DNA of 64,000 nucleotides from positions 24,588 through 88,587 of the forward strand of contig MU621133.1 of assembly GCA_025399215.1 (NCBI GenBank). Reading direction: 5' to 3'. The translations under genes and the position numbers were made by a program. The notes beneath the pieces are model-generated. The model was not told the DNA's origin and did not search any database. It saw only the letters and a program-made list of their open reading frames with translations. Shown here piece by piece: positions 11,138 to 23,663 of this stretch; position 1 is the stretch's first letter, and each line of letters begins with the position of its first letter. The DNA comes from Globomyces pollinis-pini (lineage: Eukaryota; Chytridiomycota; Chytridiomycetes; Rhizophydiales; Globomycetaceae).

Positions 11138-13273
11138 ATGGTTCTTTCTCGATCTTACGAAGTTGGCGAATCCACTCCAGAACATGGAAAAGCTAGACGC
11201 TCTTATTTACTACCAAAGGGCGATGATTTGATTAAGGGCCCTAAATTACACAACCAACCTGACCCTAATGTTAAAACTATTCACGACATTCTACTACAGG
11301 GTGAACGTCTCTACAAAAATAACCCTTGCTTTGGGTCAAGAACTCTGCTCGATACCATCAAGGAAGAAAAAGAAGTTAAGAAGGTTGTTGGTGGCGTAGA
11401 AACTGTGGAAAAGAAAACTTGGACGTTCTCTAAATTGTCTGGCTATGAATGGGGTAATGCATCATTTCTAACCTCCCAGTTACCTATGGCGATGTCCACA
11501 AGGAAGCCATTGAATTAGGAGCCGGTCTCATCCAATTGGGTCTCAAGAAACATGACAATATCAATATCTTTGCCACCACTAGGTATCTATTGCCTAAAAG
11601 CTAACCATCAGTAAAAACTGGATGACTATGACACACGCCTGTTATTCCCAAGGCTGTACCATTAGTACCTCTTATGATAACTTGGGTGCCGACGGTTTAG
11701 CTTACGCTTTAAACCAAGGTGAAGTCACCACCGTCTTTACCCAACCTGATTTGTTTAAAGTCATGAAAGAAGTCGCACCACTTGTCCCAACTTTAAAGAA
11801 CATCATATACACTGGAGTTGCAAAAGACTCTGAATTAAAATCTCTTACCGATGCTGCTCCAACCTTGAAAATTATCTCCCAATCTGATTTGCAAAAATTG
11901 GGTGCTGCTAATCCATGTCCTACCAACCCTCCACAACCTGAAGACTTGTGTTGCATCATGTATACCTCTGGTTCCACTGGTAACCCTAAAGGAGTCATGC
12001 TTACTCACTCCAATATCATTGCTGGCGGTAATGTTTTCTGTTATCTAATTGTTTAGTGGGTGGTGCTCATCAATATCTACAACACCTCATTCAAACTGAT
12101 GATGTTTACTTGGCTTACTTACCATTAGCTCACGTTTTGGAGTTCATTGTTGAAAACACTGTTACCTTCTTTGGTGCCCGTCTTGGTTATGGTAACCCAC
12201 GTACTTTGACCGATGCTTCGGTACGTGACTGTTTGGGTGATATCAAAGAATTGAAACCTACCTTCATGGCTGGTGTTCCGGCTGTTTGGGAAACTATCCG
12301 TAAAGGTGTTTTGGCAAAGATTGCTTTAGCATCTCCTGTAGCCCAATTTGCCTTCAAGCAAGCTTTCAATTTGAAAAGGTCTTTAATTCATGCTGGATTG
12401 CCACATTCTTTTATGGACAAGACTATCTTTAAAGCTATCCAAGAAGGTACTGGTGGTCGATTAAAGTTTGCTTTGTCCGGTGGTGCTCCATTGGCTTCCG
12501 AAACTCAAGAGTTTTTGACTGTTGCCCTCGCCCATGTTATTCAAGGATACGGTATGACTGAATCTTCTGGTGCCATTTGCCTACAATCTTTAATGCTCGA
12601 TAAGGGTATTGTTGGAACTGTAGGAAGTCCATTCCCATGTTGTGAAGTCAAGTTGGTTGCTGTCAATAACTACAACCCTAACCCTACTGATGGATCTCGA
12701 CCACAGGGTGAAATCTGGGCCCGTGGTGCACAAATTACCAAGGGATACTACAAGAACCCAACTGTCACTGCTGAAACCATTACCGAAGACGGTTGGTTAA
12801 AAACTGGTGATGTTGGTGAATGGAGATCCGATGGTTCTTTGGGAATTATTGATCGTGTCAAGAATTTGGTCAAATTGTCTCATGGTGAGTATGTTGCACT
12901 TGAGAAACTTGAAGCACAATACAAAACCTCAAAGTATGTTCTCAACATGTGTGTACATGCCGATCCTATCGAATCCCACATTGTTGGTTTAATCATCCCT
13001 AACCCAGTTGAAATCGCCAACTTAGCCAAATCTATTAACATTCAACCTGAAGATTTGACCAATCCGGAATTAGTCAAACTCGTAGCAGCAGATCTTCTGG
13101 AATGTGCTAACCGTGGAAGCTTTAAAGGAGCCGAAATTATCAAAGTTATATCACTATTACCAGGAGAATGGACACCTGAAAACGGTATGTTGACGGCTGC
13201 TCAAAAAATCAAACGTAAAGAAATCATTGCAAAATACTCTAAAGAAGTTAATGCTATGTACGGAAGAAAGTAG
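11138..13273 (+). CDS. Long-chain acyl-CoA synthetase (FAA/ACSL family)
   Basis: ATP-dependent activation of long-chain fatty acids to acyl-CoA, an adenylate-forming enzyme. The ATG at 11138 gives [20 protein letters not shown], a fungal-like N-terminus. The P-loop-like AMP-binding motif is [16 protein letters not shown] (11960-12010). Next come [40 protein letters not shown], the TGDVGEW motif and [14 protein letters not shown], the linker/FACS motif of long-chain enzymes. Introns are short: 26 bases at 11454-11479, then 29 bases each inside FATTS|KNW and IIAG|VGGAH. The stop is TAG at 13271-13273, with AATAAA sites just after. Close resemblance to fungal Faa-type enzymes supports a fungal affinity. 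It works with the ALDH3 and esterase genes in lipid metabolism only in a general sense; no operon is implied. Confidence 0.95.
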
Positions 13274-13397
13274 ATGGCAAAAAATTAGATTACGCTTGAA
13301 CACTTTTTACTTTTCTAATAAACATGTTTTTTTCAATAAATCATATACTCATTTGTGAAACAGTAATAATCGTATGTAACAATGATATATTGAAGAG

Positions 13398-15099
13398 TTA
13401 ATTCAAAAAAACAGTATTGTGATGATGTTGATGATGAACGTGGATTTGATCCACAACCACCATAGCTACTGACCTTTCCATTGGATCCAAACCACTTGAT
13501 TTTTTTCTACTAAACTGGGATTCCAACTGAGCCTGTTGTTTAGCAGCCAATTCAAACTGCAATTGTTCAAGTTGTTCCGATTGGATTTCTTCCAATGCTT
13601 GAGATATAGCTATATTACATAATGTTTCTACTTGAAATGTAAACTGAGTGGGAGTTTGAGATCTACATATTGGGTCTATAATATTTGGTTTTTGTAATTC
13701 AATCTCAGGCTGATGAGGTTTGATAATGTCATCTTGGATGGGTACTGATTGTTGTGATTGAACGGTTAATGAAGAAGTTAAAGTTGGTAAATTTTCATGT
13801 TCATGATCCTCCATTGATTCAGTAATAAGTGGCAAGGAGCGCATATTGGTTGAAGATGCTGATGATAAAGATGATTGACTATGGTTGTAACTTTCACTAG
13901 CACTATCAAATTCGATGCGATCTTCGGTAGGTACTGATGAATTGGTGACCCATTCGTCGTTATTGACTGTTGAATCAACTATGGTTGATGGTACGTAACG
14001 TGGTAATGTATCAACAGATCGTCGTAACATTGAATCTTCAAATAGTAAAAATGGGAATCCTGCTACAACGATTGGAATTTGCATTTTGATGACTGATGAA
14101 AATCGAGCCATGGATTGGATTTTGAAATCCACAACATGGGTGACTTTTAATATATTGGTATCGATATCAGGATCCATTATGGATGAGGGTGGAATTGGGA
14201 ATTGTATAAGTCTGTTGATTTCTCGTAATGCAGGTGGGAAGTTTTCGGCATAATTCAATTGATGGATTCGTTCTGTTCGAGGTCCACGAGTTCTATTCAA
14301 TAAAATAAATGGTGTACTTACCGATCTACTGTAATATATGTCACTTTTTGTTTTAAAGATATACTCTGCAATATGATTCCATGATTGGAATGATTGATAA
14401 TCTCCAATGCGATGGGTGCAATTTCCTCTAAAAATGAATTGATATTTTCATCAATTACCACTTGCAAATGCTTTTTTTGGTATCGATACTATAACATCAA
14501 AATGACCCGATTTCCACCAAAATGATCCAGAGTAGCCATTTTTTTCAATAGATACTGGTTCTTGTAATTCGGGATCTAATACATCACGCGTAGAGGGTAC
14601 AGTGATAGGCATTTCAATGATTTGTTTTTGATAGTTTGGAATGCATACCACAGCCGTTACAATATAACTAATACTTCCAAAAGGACCCTAAGAAATCAGT
14701 TAGAGTGATCCAAAAATTTACTTTGAAAGATGCAGGTAAATTTGTAGCAGGTAATCTGAATTCAAACGGAAAGACATCTAATGTTAGGTAGTTTAGTGGC
14801 ATACGATCACCAGCAGGAATATTATGCAATCCATACGAAGCACCATCACCCACCAAGTTCGTGAAGTCCTTGAACATGGTAATAGAAGAATGTTCTGTAT
14901 TTAATTGAGTGACATCGTCATTCTTTTGCAAATGGGTGACTACTTTCCCATGAAATCGAGCTCTGATTAAGGTAACATTCAATGGTTTTTTCAAGTTCAA
15001 TGCAATGTAACCTTCCACTTTCTGAGAAGGTAAAAACAGGGTCCTACTGTTGTCTAAATGCAATTCAAACTGCCTTATTGATGGATGAGTTATAGGCAT
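13398..15099 (-). CDS. Arrestin-domain (ARRDC/alpha-arrestin-like) protein
   Basis: Likely adaptor linking membrane cargo to ubiquitin ligase or endosomal sorting. The N-terminal arrestin fold runs from MPITHPSIRQFELHLDNSRT through LFLPSQKVEGYIALNLKKPL and VTLIRARFHGKV to FPFEFRLPATNLPASFK, all typical beta-sandwich motifs of the alpha-arrestin/Vps26 clan. After an intron, GSISYIVTAVVCIPNY leads into the C-terminal arrestin domain. The last ~200 residues are polar and low complexity (Ser, Gln, His), ending in a His-rich stretch. I did not see an unambiguous PPxY motif, the usual ubiquitin-ligase docking site in yeast alpha-arrestins, in the parts I read. It converges on the acyl-CoA synthetase gene and diverges from the Munc13-like gene. 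Confidence 0.85.
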
Positions 15100-15450
15100 A
15101 TGAAGTAAAACAATTCAGTTTCATCAGTCCCTAAATCTTCCCTTTGTTGCGTAACGTTTCACTTTTCAATTACAGAATTTTCAATGTTTATGAATTTTGG
15201 TTTTATTAAGAATTGATCCATTGGATCTAAATCGTTGGATTTAAATCATTTGATTGTTGGAATTAAATCATTTGATTGTTGTTGTGTTTTTTGGTATGTT
15301 TTTTTAAAAAGAAATCATTGATTTCATTGTTCAACAACATTAACCTTTTTTTCATTAACCCTTTGAATCTTTAATGTTCATGTGTGTGTTTTGTTAAATG
15401 TTTACATTTTCTTTAAGGCTTAAAAAGAATCTTAATTTCTCTGGCGTTTA
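15100..15450. promoter_or_regulatory. Divergent intergenic region arrestin / Munc13-like
   Basis: 351 bases between divergent ATGs. It is strongly AT-rich and contains a directly repeated 19-base sequence (listed separately). Promoters of both genes should lie here; no further element is recognised. Confidence 0.4.
15241..15281. repeat. Direct repeat, 19 bases with 22-base period
   Basis: The sequence ttaaatcatttgattgttg occurs perfectly at 15241-15259 and again at 15263-15281, inside the divergent promoter region. A degenerate related copy (aaatcgttggattt) precedes it. Confidence 0.85.
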
Positions 15451-18400
15451 ATGCTTCGAGAATTAAACGAAGAGATATTAGAAAAAGTTATTAAATTAGT
15501 AATCAATGAATTCAATCCTCCTCAAAAATTGGTATCCGATAATATTAAAACAATACGTTGGAAGGTTTATGAATTCATATCGCCTTTAACGGACATAAAT
15601 CCTTCTATCATCAGAACTCCTTCTTGTATTTCACCAGAATCAAGACAATTGCTTCAAACTATTCAATGCGCATTCGATTTGGATCCATTAAACTTCTATC
15701 CTATTGTTCAGAAAGTAGTTCAAACACTCACCAGTGACTCGATTTCAAATGATATTACAATGTACAAATACTTTATTCAAAAAAATTGGATTTGGAGTCA
15801 GGGATTTAATTCAAATGAATTAATGATGGGTTGGTTGAAATTAGAAGATTATTGGGTAGAAAAGTATATTCGAGAACATAATCTTCAAAATATTTCAATA
15901 GCATATTCTCGACTTGATAGAACTAGAGATCCAATCATGATTGAAATTGCCAAAGCATCTGATCTGATACCAAAAGACACAAATTCAACAAATAATCCTT
16001 ATGTATTAATCCGATATCTTGGAAGCACTTGGATAAGTCCAATATCACAACCTACTCTAAATCCAAAGTTTGATTTCCATGTTGGCTTGTACTTATACAA
16101 CTAAATACTTATTGCTAGGCTGTTACTCGACGTAGATGAACCAATAACAATTAGCATATGGAATCGCTCATCTAGCAACCTTAGATCAGATACTAGTAAC
16201 ACAAAGGATGCATTTTTAGGATGTGTACGATTACCGAGACGGGAAATCAATAAAATCATTGATACCGGAATTATATCAAGACCATTAACTAAAAGGTCGA
16301 AAAAAAGTCATGTATCAGGCATCATCACATTTCAGATCAATCGTATGTCATTAGAATCCACAGATAATGACTCCATTGTTGCATATTCATTCCAACATAT
16401 CCCTTCCAATCCCATAAACAGTTTTAGAACCCTACTTCAAACACTATACGAATGGGATTTTGTTCGAATGCATCAAGGGAAACGTGAGCCATCTCCGTCT
16501 ACAGAAAAAATCTTGAGTTGCGCGTTTGAATTTTGGAGAATCCGTCCGATTTTTCGCTCCATTTGGTAAATCCGACATAACTGACAATTAGTAAATTAGA
16601 AACACTTATTTCTATTTTTTCTCGTGGGTTTATTAATATTGATTCGATTTATCCTGTGTTTTTAAACGTTTTAGAAATGGTTTCTGAAATAGATCTACCT
16701 ACTGCTAACGAGGTGCAGCAAATTATTGTAACAATTAGGTGGTATATTTTATTGAAACCAGTCAGAGGCTACTGACTCTTTTAAATGCTCGTTTAAGAGA
16801 ATTTTTTGTATTGGTGTCTTCTGAATCACCATCCCATCAATCCAAGAAGATATCTAGCACTCAATTAGATGCTATTGTTAATATTACCGCCTCAATATAT
16901 GCTTGTCCTATTTTTGTCCGTCGTGGTCTATCCGTTGATATTCTAAAACACATCCAAGTTGAGTTATTAGTATTGATCTATTTCATTCATGGTTAGGAAT
17001 CACTTCAGTCACGATATCATGGTCATGTTGGTATTTCAACTACAAAAAATGGGCCTGCTGATGTGGCCTTGATTACATTGACAGATTTGATATGTAAAGA
17101 TTTAATGATATATCATACAGAATTTGATATTTTACTTCATGGGTATATATTTGGCATTATTTTCATACCTTTCTAGGGCTATTCATATTCCTACATTAGC
17201 AGCTTGGGCATTTTATAAACCACTCTCAATTCAATTAGACGAATTTTCAAGAACGTTCAAAGCCCTCTCCTCAGATATGTCGATTGTCTTTGATTTATAC
17301 AAATCGGTACGAAAATTACAAAAAGTGTGTGAGCAAATCGATTTCAAGTAATTTATTATAATTATTGAATGCAGATTGGCTGATCAGTTTCCAATGGTAG
17401 AATGGTTTATCCATTTTGTCACCGAATGGCTTTCCTATACTGGTAACCATTTCCAAACGTAACCGTTAGAGACAAAAGTATGCGATTGGGTCAAAGCAGC
17501 ACTTGATCATGATAATTATGAAAAGTTATCCGCTTTCGCTTTACATTCTTCATCCGTTTTAGATCTTTTTACTTCCTTTCAACAACTTATTGATTTTATC
17601 AAAGAACTTGATTGGCCAAATGAATCTGAATCAAGACGATTCTATTTTGAAATTTTTTATGATATTACAAATGCGATTGATCGATATGCGGGCTTGAGTA
17701 AAGATTTCATGGTCAAAGAGTTAGCATTGAAGAAATCATTACAACCTCCTCGTAATTTACTATAATTTTGATTTCTATTAGCTCCACCGAAAAAGGCACA
17801 ATTTGGTAAAATCAAAGTTACAATTCCAAAACGTATTCGTAAAAAACAGCCAATTGCCAACCCTGAAGAGACTCGGATTTCAACCAAGGTGAATTGGTTA
17901 TTTATTTGATGATAGGCGTGTGTGATGTTGCTCAATATTCGCGCGATCCCTGAACGATTGAGAGCACTCTCTTCACAGGTACCCAATATAAATGATCCTG
18001 TCAACATAAATGTGGTTGATAAGAGATTATTTGGTTCAAATAGATTTCTATACACATTATCTATCCTTAATGCAAACCTTCAACCAATTCGACCTTGGAA
18101 TACCAAATTATCTATTCGCGTTTCAAATAAGGTAGGTAAGGATTTAGGGTCAACCGAACCTATTCTTCAAGGAACCGATATTGCATGGAATTCTAAACTT
18201 TATGGAATATCTCACTATACTATCAATTCATTGGTAGTCTCGTTAGTACATCACCTAGAGGGACAGTCACCTAGTCTTTTCGCCATGGGTACCTTATCAC
18301 TACTTCCATTGCAACGGAATGGAATACATGAAGAAAATGTTCAATTGGCACAATATGGATTTGTCAAGATACGATTACAGGTGTTAGATTATGATATGAA

Positions 18401-19110
18401 CCATTTCAATGAACTTACTGAACTTTATACTGGAATTGCAGAAAAGAAACTGATTGGATTAATGGTTGATCAAGTAATTCAATGAACTCTAAGTTTTTTT
18501 AGTTATCATTTGATTTTCGAGAACGTATACATCCACTTGCATTAAAATACAAAACCAATGGAGTTAAAAAGTTTTTTAAAGAATTGGATAATAACTTGAC
18601 AGCATCGGAAGTATCTGATATTGAGGATCATCTAGAACCATTATTTGATTTTCTAAATTCGAATCTTGAAGTTATGATGGCAACGCTAGGTGAAACTATA
18701 GCATTTGAAGTTGTTTTGGGAGTTTGGAATCAACTTGTAGATCATGCCGAAGCTATGATTGTACCATCTTTAGGAGATGATCCAAAAGATAGGAAACAAT
18801 GGGATATACGAAGATTTAACTTCTTTCTCAAATTTATGGAAGTAATTATTGATATTATGTTTATCTATAGATTGCTACTGAATTTTTTGTCGTTGATGGG
18901 GAAGGTTTGGATGTGGAAACATTGGAAACTCCATCATATCAATCATTAAAGTCTATCATGGAAAATTACTTTAAAACTAAATCAGAATTACAAGAAGAAT
19001 ATCTTGCACTAGAAGATCGTAGTGATGCTAATTGGATGTTGAAGTTAATTAAAATGAAGGGAGGGAAGGATTTTGTAGATGATATGTTACGAACACTTAT
19101 TCAAACATAA
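15451..19110 (+). CDS. Munc13/Ync13-like C2-MUN protein
   Basis: Large vesicle-priming/tethering type protein. The start MLRELNEEILEKVIKLVINE opens a helical N-terminal region. A first C2-like beta-sandwich lies around 15930-16250 (IMIEIAKASDLIPKDTN, NPYVLIRYLG, NPKFDFHVG, then LLLLDVDEPITISIWN joined across a ~30-base intron). The MUN-like helical body follows through 16.3-17.7 kb with several small exons. A second C2-like region is near 17.95-18.4 kb (LKLSIRVSN-like, TDIAWNSKLYG). The C-terminus has the MHD2-like segment MATLGETIAFEVVLGVWNQL and ends LIKMKGGKDFVDDMLRTLIQ. This order resembles fungal Ync13 and other non-synaptic Munc13 relatives acting in exocytosis. The internal exon joins were checked only at the C2 region and the last intron, so the full protein is approximate. 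Confidence 0.8.
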
Positions 19111-19195
19111 ATTGAAATGATCAAATAAATGAAATTAGTTTAATGCAACCATGTAATTTAAATAATGGTACGAGTTGACAGTTAAATTCATTATA

Positions 19196-20160
19196 TTAAA
19201 TATCTTGTACAGCTTCGATCTTGGCCAATGCTAATTCTACCAAATGCCTTTGATTGTTTATGTCCAGTATTTCAAAACATGAATAGTCCAATGATACTTC
19301 GTACAAGTATACAATGATTGTTTCATATATAGAGAGTTTCTGATTTGCTAGAATTGTGATGCAATTGCATACCCTTGCAATAGCCTCCCGTTCAATTGAC
19401 GAAATATCCTATTCATAAATAAAATTAGTGACAGTACCTCATTTTCATTTGAATATAATCCTTCAGGTTGATTTGCCATTTCAGGGGAGATGTAAACTAA
19501 TATAAGAAAAGTGCACGTACCATGTTTAGAGCACCAGATATAACCATTTAACCCTAAAACAACATCAACTCCACAGGGCAATGTGATAAAATGAGACTTT
19601 GATCGCTTAACCAATGCGGATGGAACTGTCACCAAACAACCATTACGTAGCTTTCCATATTTAATATTTCTGGTATGAATAGATACACTTCCGTCCGAGT
19701 GAAAGGCCTGTACTTCTGCAGACAACAAATCACCCTCTGAAAAAAATGTTCGCATTTCCAATTCATCAGATTCAGTTTTTCTCCTCTGTCATTAGAGTAA
19801 TCAAAGTTGTACCTGAACCCCTCCCGGTAAATTAATGGAAGATAAAAGTAAGGACGCATCATGGCGACCCTTAATATCAACCTTCCACTTCCTTTGTTGT
19901 AATTCAATAATACGTCCGACTACTACATCTCCGATCTCACCATTAAATCTGGTTTTCAATGGTTTAACAGATAATAGCTTATTGACTCGCTGCAGAGTAC
20001 CAGCGACTGAAGCTACCAAACTGTCATTCAAAGTAAATGTTCCATGACCGCGCATAAATGCTAAATCCTTCGTCAACGACTGTCCTGGAGTCACTATCGA
20101 AGCGTCTGAATCTACAGCCATCGGTTCATGTCGCTCTAGGGGAATGATTGTCAAAGTCAT
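19196..20160 (-). CDS. RRP4: Exosome complex subunit RRP4
   Basis: Cap subunit of the RNA exosome (S1/KH ring) for 3'-5' RNA processing in nucleus and cytoplasm. The signature MRGHGTF lies in the N-terminal domain after IVTPGQ. The S1 domain contains TRFNGEIGDVVVGRI, then QRKWKVDIKGRHDASLLLSS and INLPGG. After an intron comes ELEMRTFFSEGDLLSAEVQA, SIHTRNIKYGKLRNG and LVTVPSALVKRSKSHF. The KH-type end has LPCGVDVVLGLNGYIW and a helical tail closing at TAA 19196-19198. The length and every motif match the family closely. The first ATG (20160) sits only 40 bases from the divergent AIF start; a second in-frame Met lies 13 codons in. It converges on the Munc13-like gene with 85 bases between stops. 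Confidence 0.95.
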
Positions 20161-20200
20161 ACAAAAAAATAAAAAAGTTCAAAAAAGTTTCCAGAAATCA
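20161..20200. promoter_or_regulatory. 40-bp spacer between divergent RRP4 and AIF starts
   Basis: Only 40 A-rich bases separate the two outward-facing start codons. Promoter and 5' UTR elements of both genes must therefore fit here or overlap the coding sequence, unless one gene uses a downstream Met (RRP4 Met14 or AIF Met13). Confidence 0.55.
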
Positions 20201-22103
20201 ATGAATTCAATTCGCAGAATCCTCAAGCAGAAACCCATGCTACGCAATGCAAGATTGCACACAGAACGAAAGAAGAGTGGATCTCCAGTTACCGCTTTAG
20301 TATTAGTAGGGACGTTGTTGGCACTTGGTCCTGCTGTACGTTCTTACTTCTAATTCTTAGTACTCTTTATGGTCAAAATACGAAGATAAACCTGTTAAAA
20401 AACCATCACCAATTACTACTGTTTCTGTTCCAAAGAGCGTGACTGGCCCAGATGTAGATTATATTTTGATCGGTGGAGGTACCGCTTCTTTCAGTGCAAT
20501 GCAGGTATCTATTGCTGAAATTTGATTTTAGGCCATACGTGAAGTCAATCCTACTGCTAAAGTGTTGATTATTTCAGAAGAGGAATTCTTTCCATATCAA
20601 CGACCACCTCTATCAAAAGAATTATGGAACTCTTCTGCCAACTTGACTGATTTGACCTTTGTCGATTGGCAGAACAAAAAATCAAGGTATAAATGCGTAT
20701 TACTAAGGTTACAGTATCTTTTATGCCCCTTCAAGTATGCTGATCCATTTAATCGTTAACGATAGATTACTTCAATGTTATTGATCCTAAAAATGACATT
20801 GTAGCTCAATTGACCAAGAATACTACAAAAGTAAATTATTTGCCAAAAACCAGTGTTCTCAGATTAGATACTGATTCAAAATCGGTGATTTTGAATAATG
20901 GTATATTCTTTGAAATTTTATCATCCAGCTACTATTACTTATTCTAAAGTTTTAATTGCAACTGGTGGAACTCCTAAGAAGTTACAAGTTGCGGAGAAAT
21001 TGTCTGAACAAATGAGAAAGAAAGTCACAACTTTCAGAAATGTGGACGACTTTAAAGCGCTCGATAAAGTAACAGATAAAGCCAAAACAGTTGTAGTTAT
21101 TGGTGGCGGCTTTTTGGGATCTGAATTATCCAGTGCATTAGGTACTAGTATAAAATCACTAAACTTTTGTAGCCACTAAAGGTTTGTGTTTGAATGTTTA
21201 TGTTTCTAGCAAAAAAATCTAAGATAAAGGTACACTTTTTTTTTTGGTTTATTTAGTTAGGTTATCCAAGTATTCCCAGAAGAAGGGAATCTATCAAACG
21301 TTTTCCCAAAATACTTGACTGCTTGGACGACTAGTAAATTGGAAAAGGGTATGCTTTGATGATTCATTCTGATTTTTAGAGGGTGTGATTGTTAAACCAA
21401 AATGCTCAGTGACTGATGTTTCCGAAAAGGATTCAAGAATTGAACTCAAGTTGAACAATGGAGAGACTGTTACCGCTGTAAACCTTTCCATCTGATATTT
21501 CCATAGGATCATGTAGTTGTCGCTATGGGATTATCTCCTAATGTGGCTATCGCACATAAATCTGGAATTGAAGTGGATCCTGTCTTGGGTGGAATTCTTG
21601 TGAATGCCGAATTAGAAGCTCGATCTGACGTTTATGCTGCTGGAGATGTGTCTTCATACCACGATATTGCATTGGGCAGACGCAGAGTGGAGCATTACGA
21701 TCATGCTGTCAATAGTGGTCGAGTGGTATTGAATCCTCTTTAATGGCTAGGCTGGACTAAACATGGCTGGAGTTAAAAAACCATACACCCATCAATCTAT
21801 GTACTGGAGTAGCATTGGCTCTAATGTTAATTTTGAGGCTATTGGTTTGACTGATCCTAAACTAAAGACTATCTCTGTTTGGAGTCAACCGACCTCCCAA
21901 AACCCAGATAAGCATCACAAAGGAGCTGTATACTACATGAGAGATGCAAAAGTTGTTGGTGTGTTGCTTTGGAATTTGCACGACAAGGTAATGTTAATTT
22001 AATTGACTAGTTGCAGCTGGAATTAGCCAGAAATCTTATTGCTGATGCAAAAACCATCAATGATCCTAATTCTTTGGCTTCAGCAATTAACGTTCATCAA
22101 TAA
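20201..22103 (+). CDS. AIF1: Mitochondrial apoptosis-inducing factor (AIF)-type oxidoreductase
   Basis: FAD/NADH flavoprotein of the mitochondrial inner membrane or intermembrane space, needed in other organisms for respiratory-complex biogenesis and, when released, cell death. MNSIRRILKQKPMLRNARL is a basic presequence; TALVLVGTLLALGPA is a membrane anchor. The FAD site is YILIGGGTASFSAMQ, followed by YQRPPLSKELW. The NAD site is VVIGGGFLGSEL, and LGRRRVEHYDHAV is the family's near-invariant block. The C-terminal domain has the AIF-specific FWS-like SMYWSSIG and GVLLWNLHDK. Introns are tiny (25 bases at 20336-20360). One region, 21140-21270, holds two small exons (ATK, then AKKSKIK) before VIQVFPEEGN. 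The stop is TAA at 22101-22103. It converges on ODC with a 72-base spacer. Confidence 0.94.
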
Positions 22104-22175
22104 AGATTTCTAATACTTGAATTTTTTTTTTGAAATATTTAGTTTTTTATTGTAACTTTATTGACTGCATCAAAA

Positions 22176-23663
22176 TTACATTGGCATTGTGTAAATGATA
22201 GAGCTCTTCTTAAAGCCATTGCTAGAAAATATTAAACCAAAATAAAACTTACAAGCATGATGCAGCAGACATAGTATATGCACCCATTCGGTCAACGACG
22301 AGCCAATCACCAATTCTCATTTCTGGTAAAGTGACATCCCTGCTGATCAAATCAATCGAGTCACAAGTTGGACCCCAGATTGAGCAGGCATATTCTGGAA
22401 GTGCCAAAGGTTGTTCATAGCAAAACTTTCCACCCCGATAGAGAGGCTTTGCTTTGATCACAATGTGGTCAAAGGTAATGCAATTGAAACTACCATACAT
22501 ACCATCATTGATGTAATCTAAAGTTATAAACAAGACTCTTACACATAAAGGATGGATGCTCATCAGAAGAAACGTTTTCCATTGGTGTATCCAATTGATT
22601 TCTATTGTCATAGAAAGCAGAGTAGGCTTCCATTGTGGTGTCCCTAGGTACTGTTCTTCTGGCAACAATGTTTACAGCGAGAGTATATGCTGATGATACA
22701 AAGTAACGACCTGGTTCGGAAATAACTCGAATATGTGGAGGGAATAGTCTATCAATGGCTGGTCCCAAGGCTTTTGCTACATCCACAAACTGTAGACCAT
22801 CAGGACTATTGCCAGGGAATCCACCACCAATATCAAGAAGCGAGAAATTAAACCCAAGAGCTGCACCAATATCGAACGCTTGACGGGCCAATTCAACTGC
22901 ATCGGTAAAGGACGAAGCGTCAAAGCAGCCACTTCCAACATGGAAACTGATTCCTATAACATTCAAATTCAATTTCTTGGCAGTTTGTAGCAAAATTGGC
23001 ACAAGAGTCATCTTGGCACCGAATTTGACACCAAAGCGACACACAGACTTAGAGTCATCAGTTAGAATTCTCAGCACCAAATCAGATTTAGGGGCAATGG
23101 ATTGGATCTTGTACAATTCATCGACGTTGTCAAAAGTCATCACATTGACTTGTTTAGATGTGGCGAACTTTATGTGGGAAGCTTGCTTACATGGGTTGGC
23201 ATAAATAATGCGGCTTGGGTCAACACCTTGGTCTAACACCAATTGTACTTCACCCTAAAGTTTGTTAAGGAATGATTATATACCTTGCTCGCACAATCAA
23301 AACCGGTACCACATTTGGCTAGTACTTTTAAAACCATTGGGTCTGGGTTGCATTTTACAGCTGAAAAAGTAAGTCACGAAAAATTTTACCATAAAAAGGC
23401 TGCACACGAGGGAGCAACTGTTGCCATTTTTTGTATTGACGGACAACTTCGCTCAAATCCGCAACATAAAACGGATCTTGTTCTTCAATATCATGTTTGG
23501 AGACACCGTCTCGTAGAATCGAGGATACTGACCGATGCAAAATTGCAGGGGCAGTAGGAGTAATAATTTCAGTTTTTGATGGTATTTTTTTAAGACTTGG
23601 AGGGGCCAAAGTTTGACTTCCAAAGTCCAAGTGACTTGCGAGAAATGTTTGAGTTTCTTTCAT
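22176..23663 (-). CDS. ODC: Ornithine decarboxylase
   Basis: PLP-dependent conversion of ornithine to putrescine, the entry step to polyamines. The PLP lysine is in FYAVKCNPD, formed across a ~30-base intron. Further group IV decarboxylase motifs are [27 protein letters not shown] and, for the second active-site loop, [10 protein letters not shown], where the Cys is the catalytic one contributed to the dimer partner. The C-terminal exon encodes [15 protein letters not shown] and ends at TAA 22176-22178. The start [20 protein letters not shown] is an ATG at 23663. I see no antizyme gene nearby. The length fits eukaryotic ODC without a long degradation tail, so antizyme-type turnover cannot be judged. 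It converges on AIF and diverges from LRRC51. Confidence 0.95.

Noticed and set aside
11702..11998. 98-codon frame antisense to the acyl-CoA synthetase
   Set aside because: Overlaps strongly conserved synthetase motifs on the other strand.
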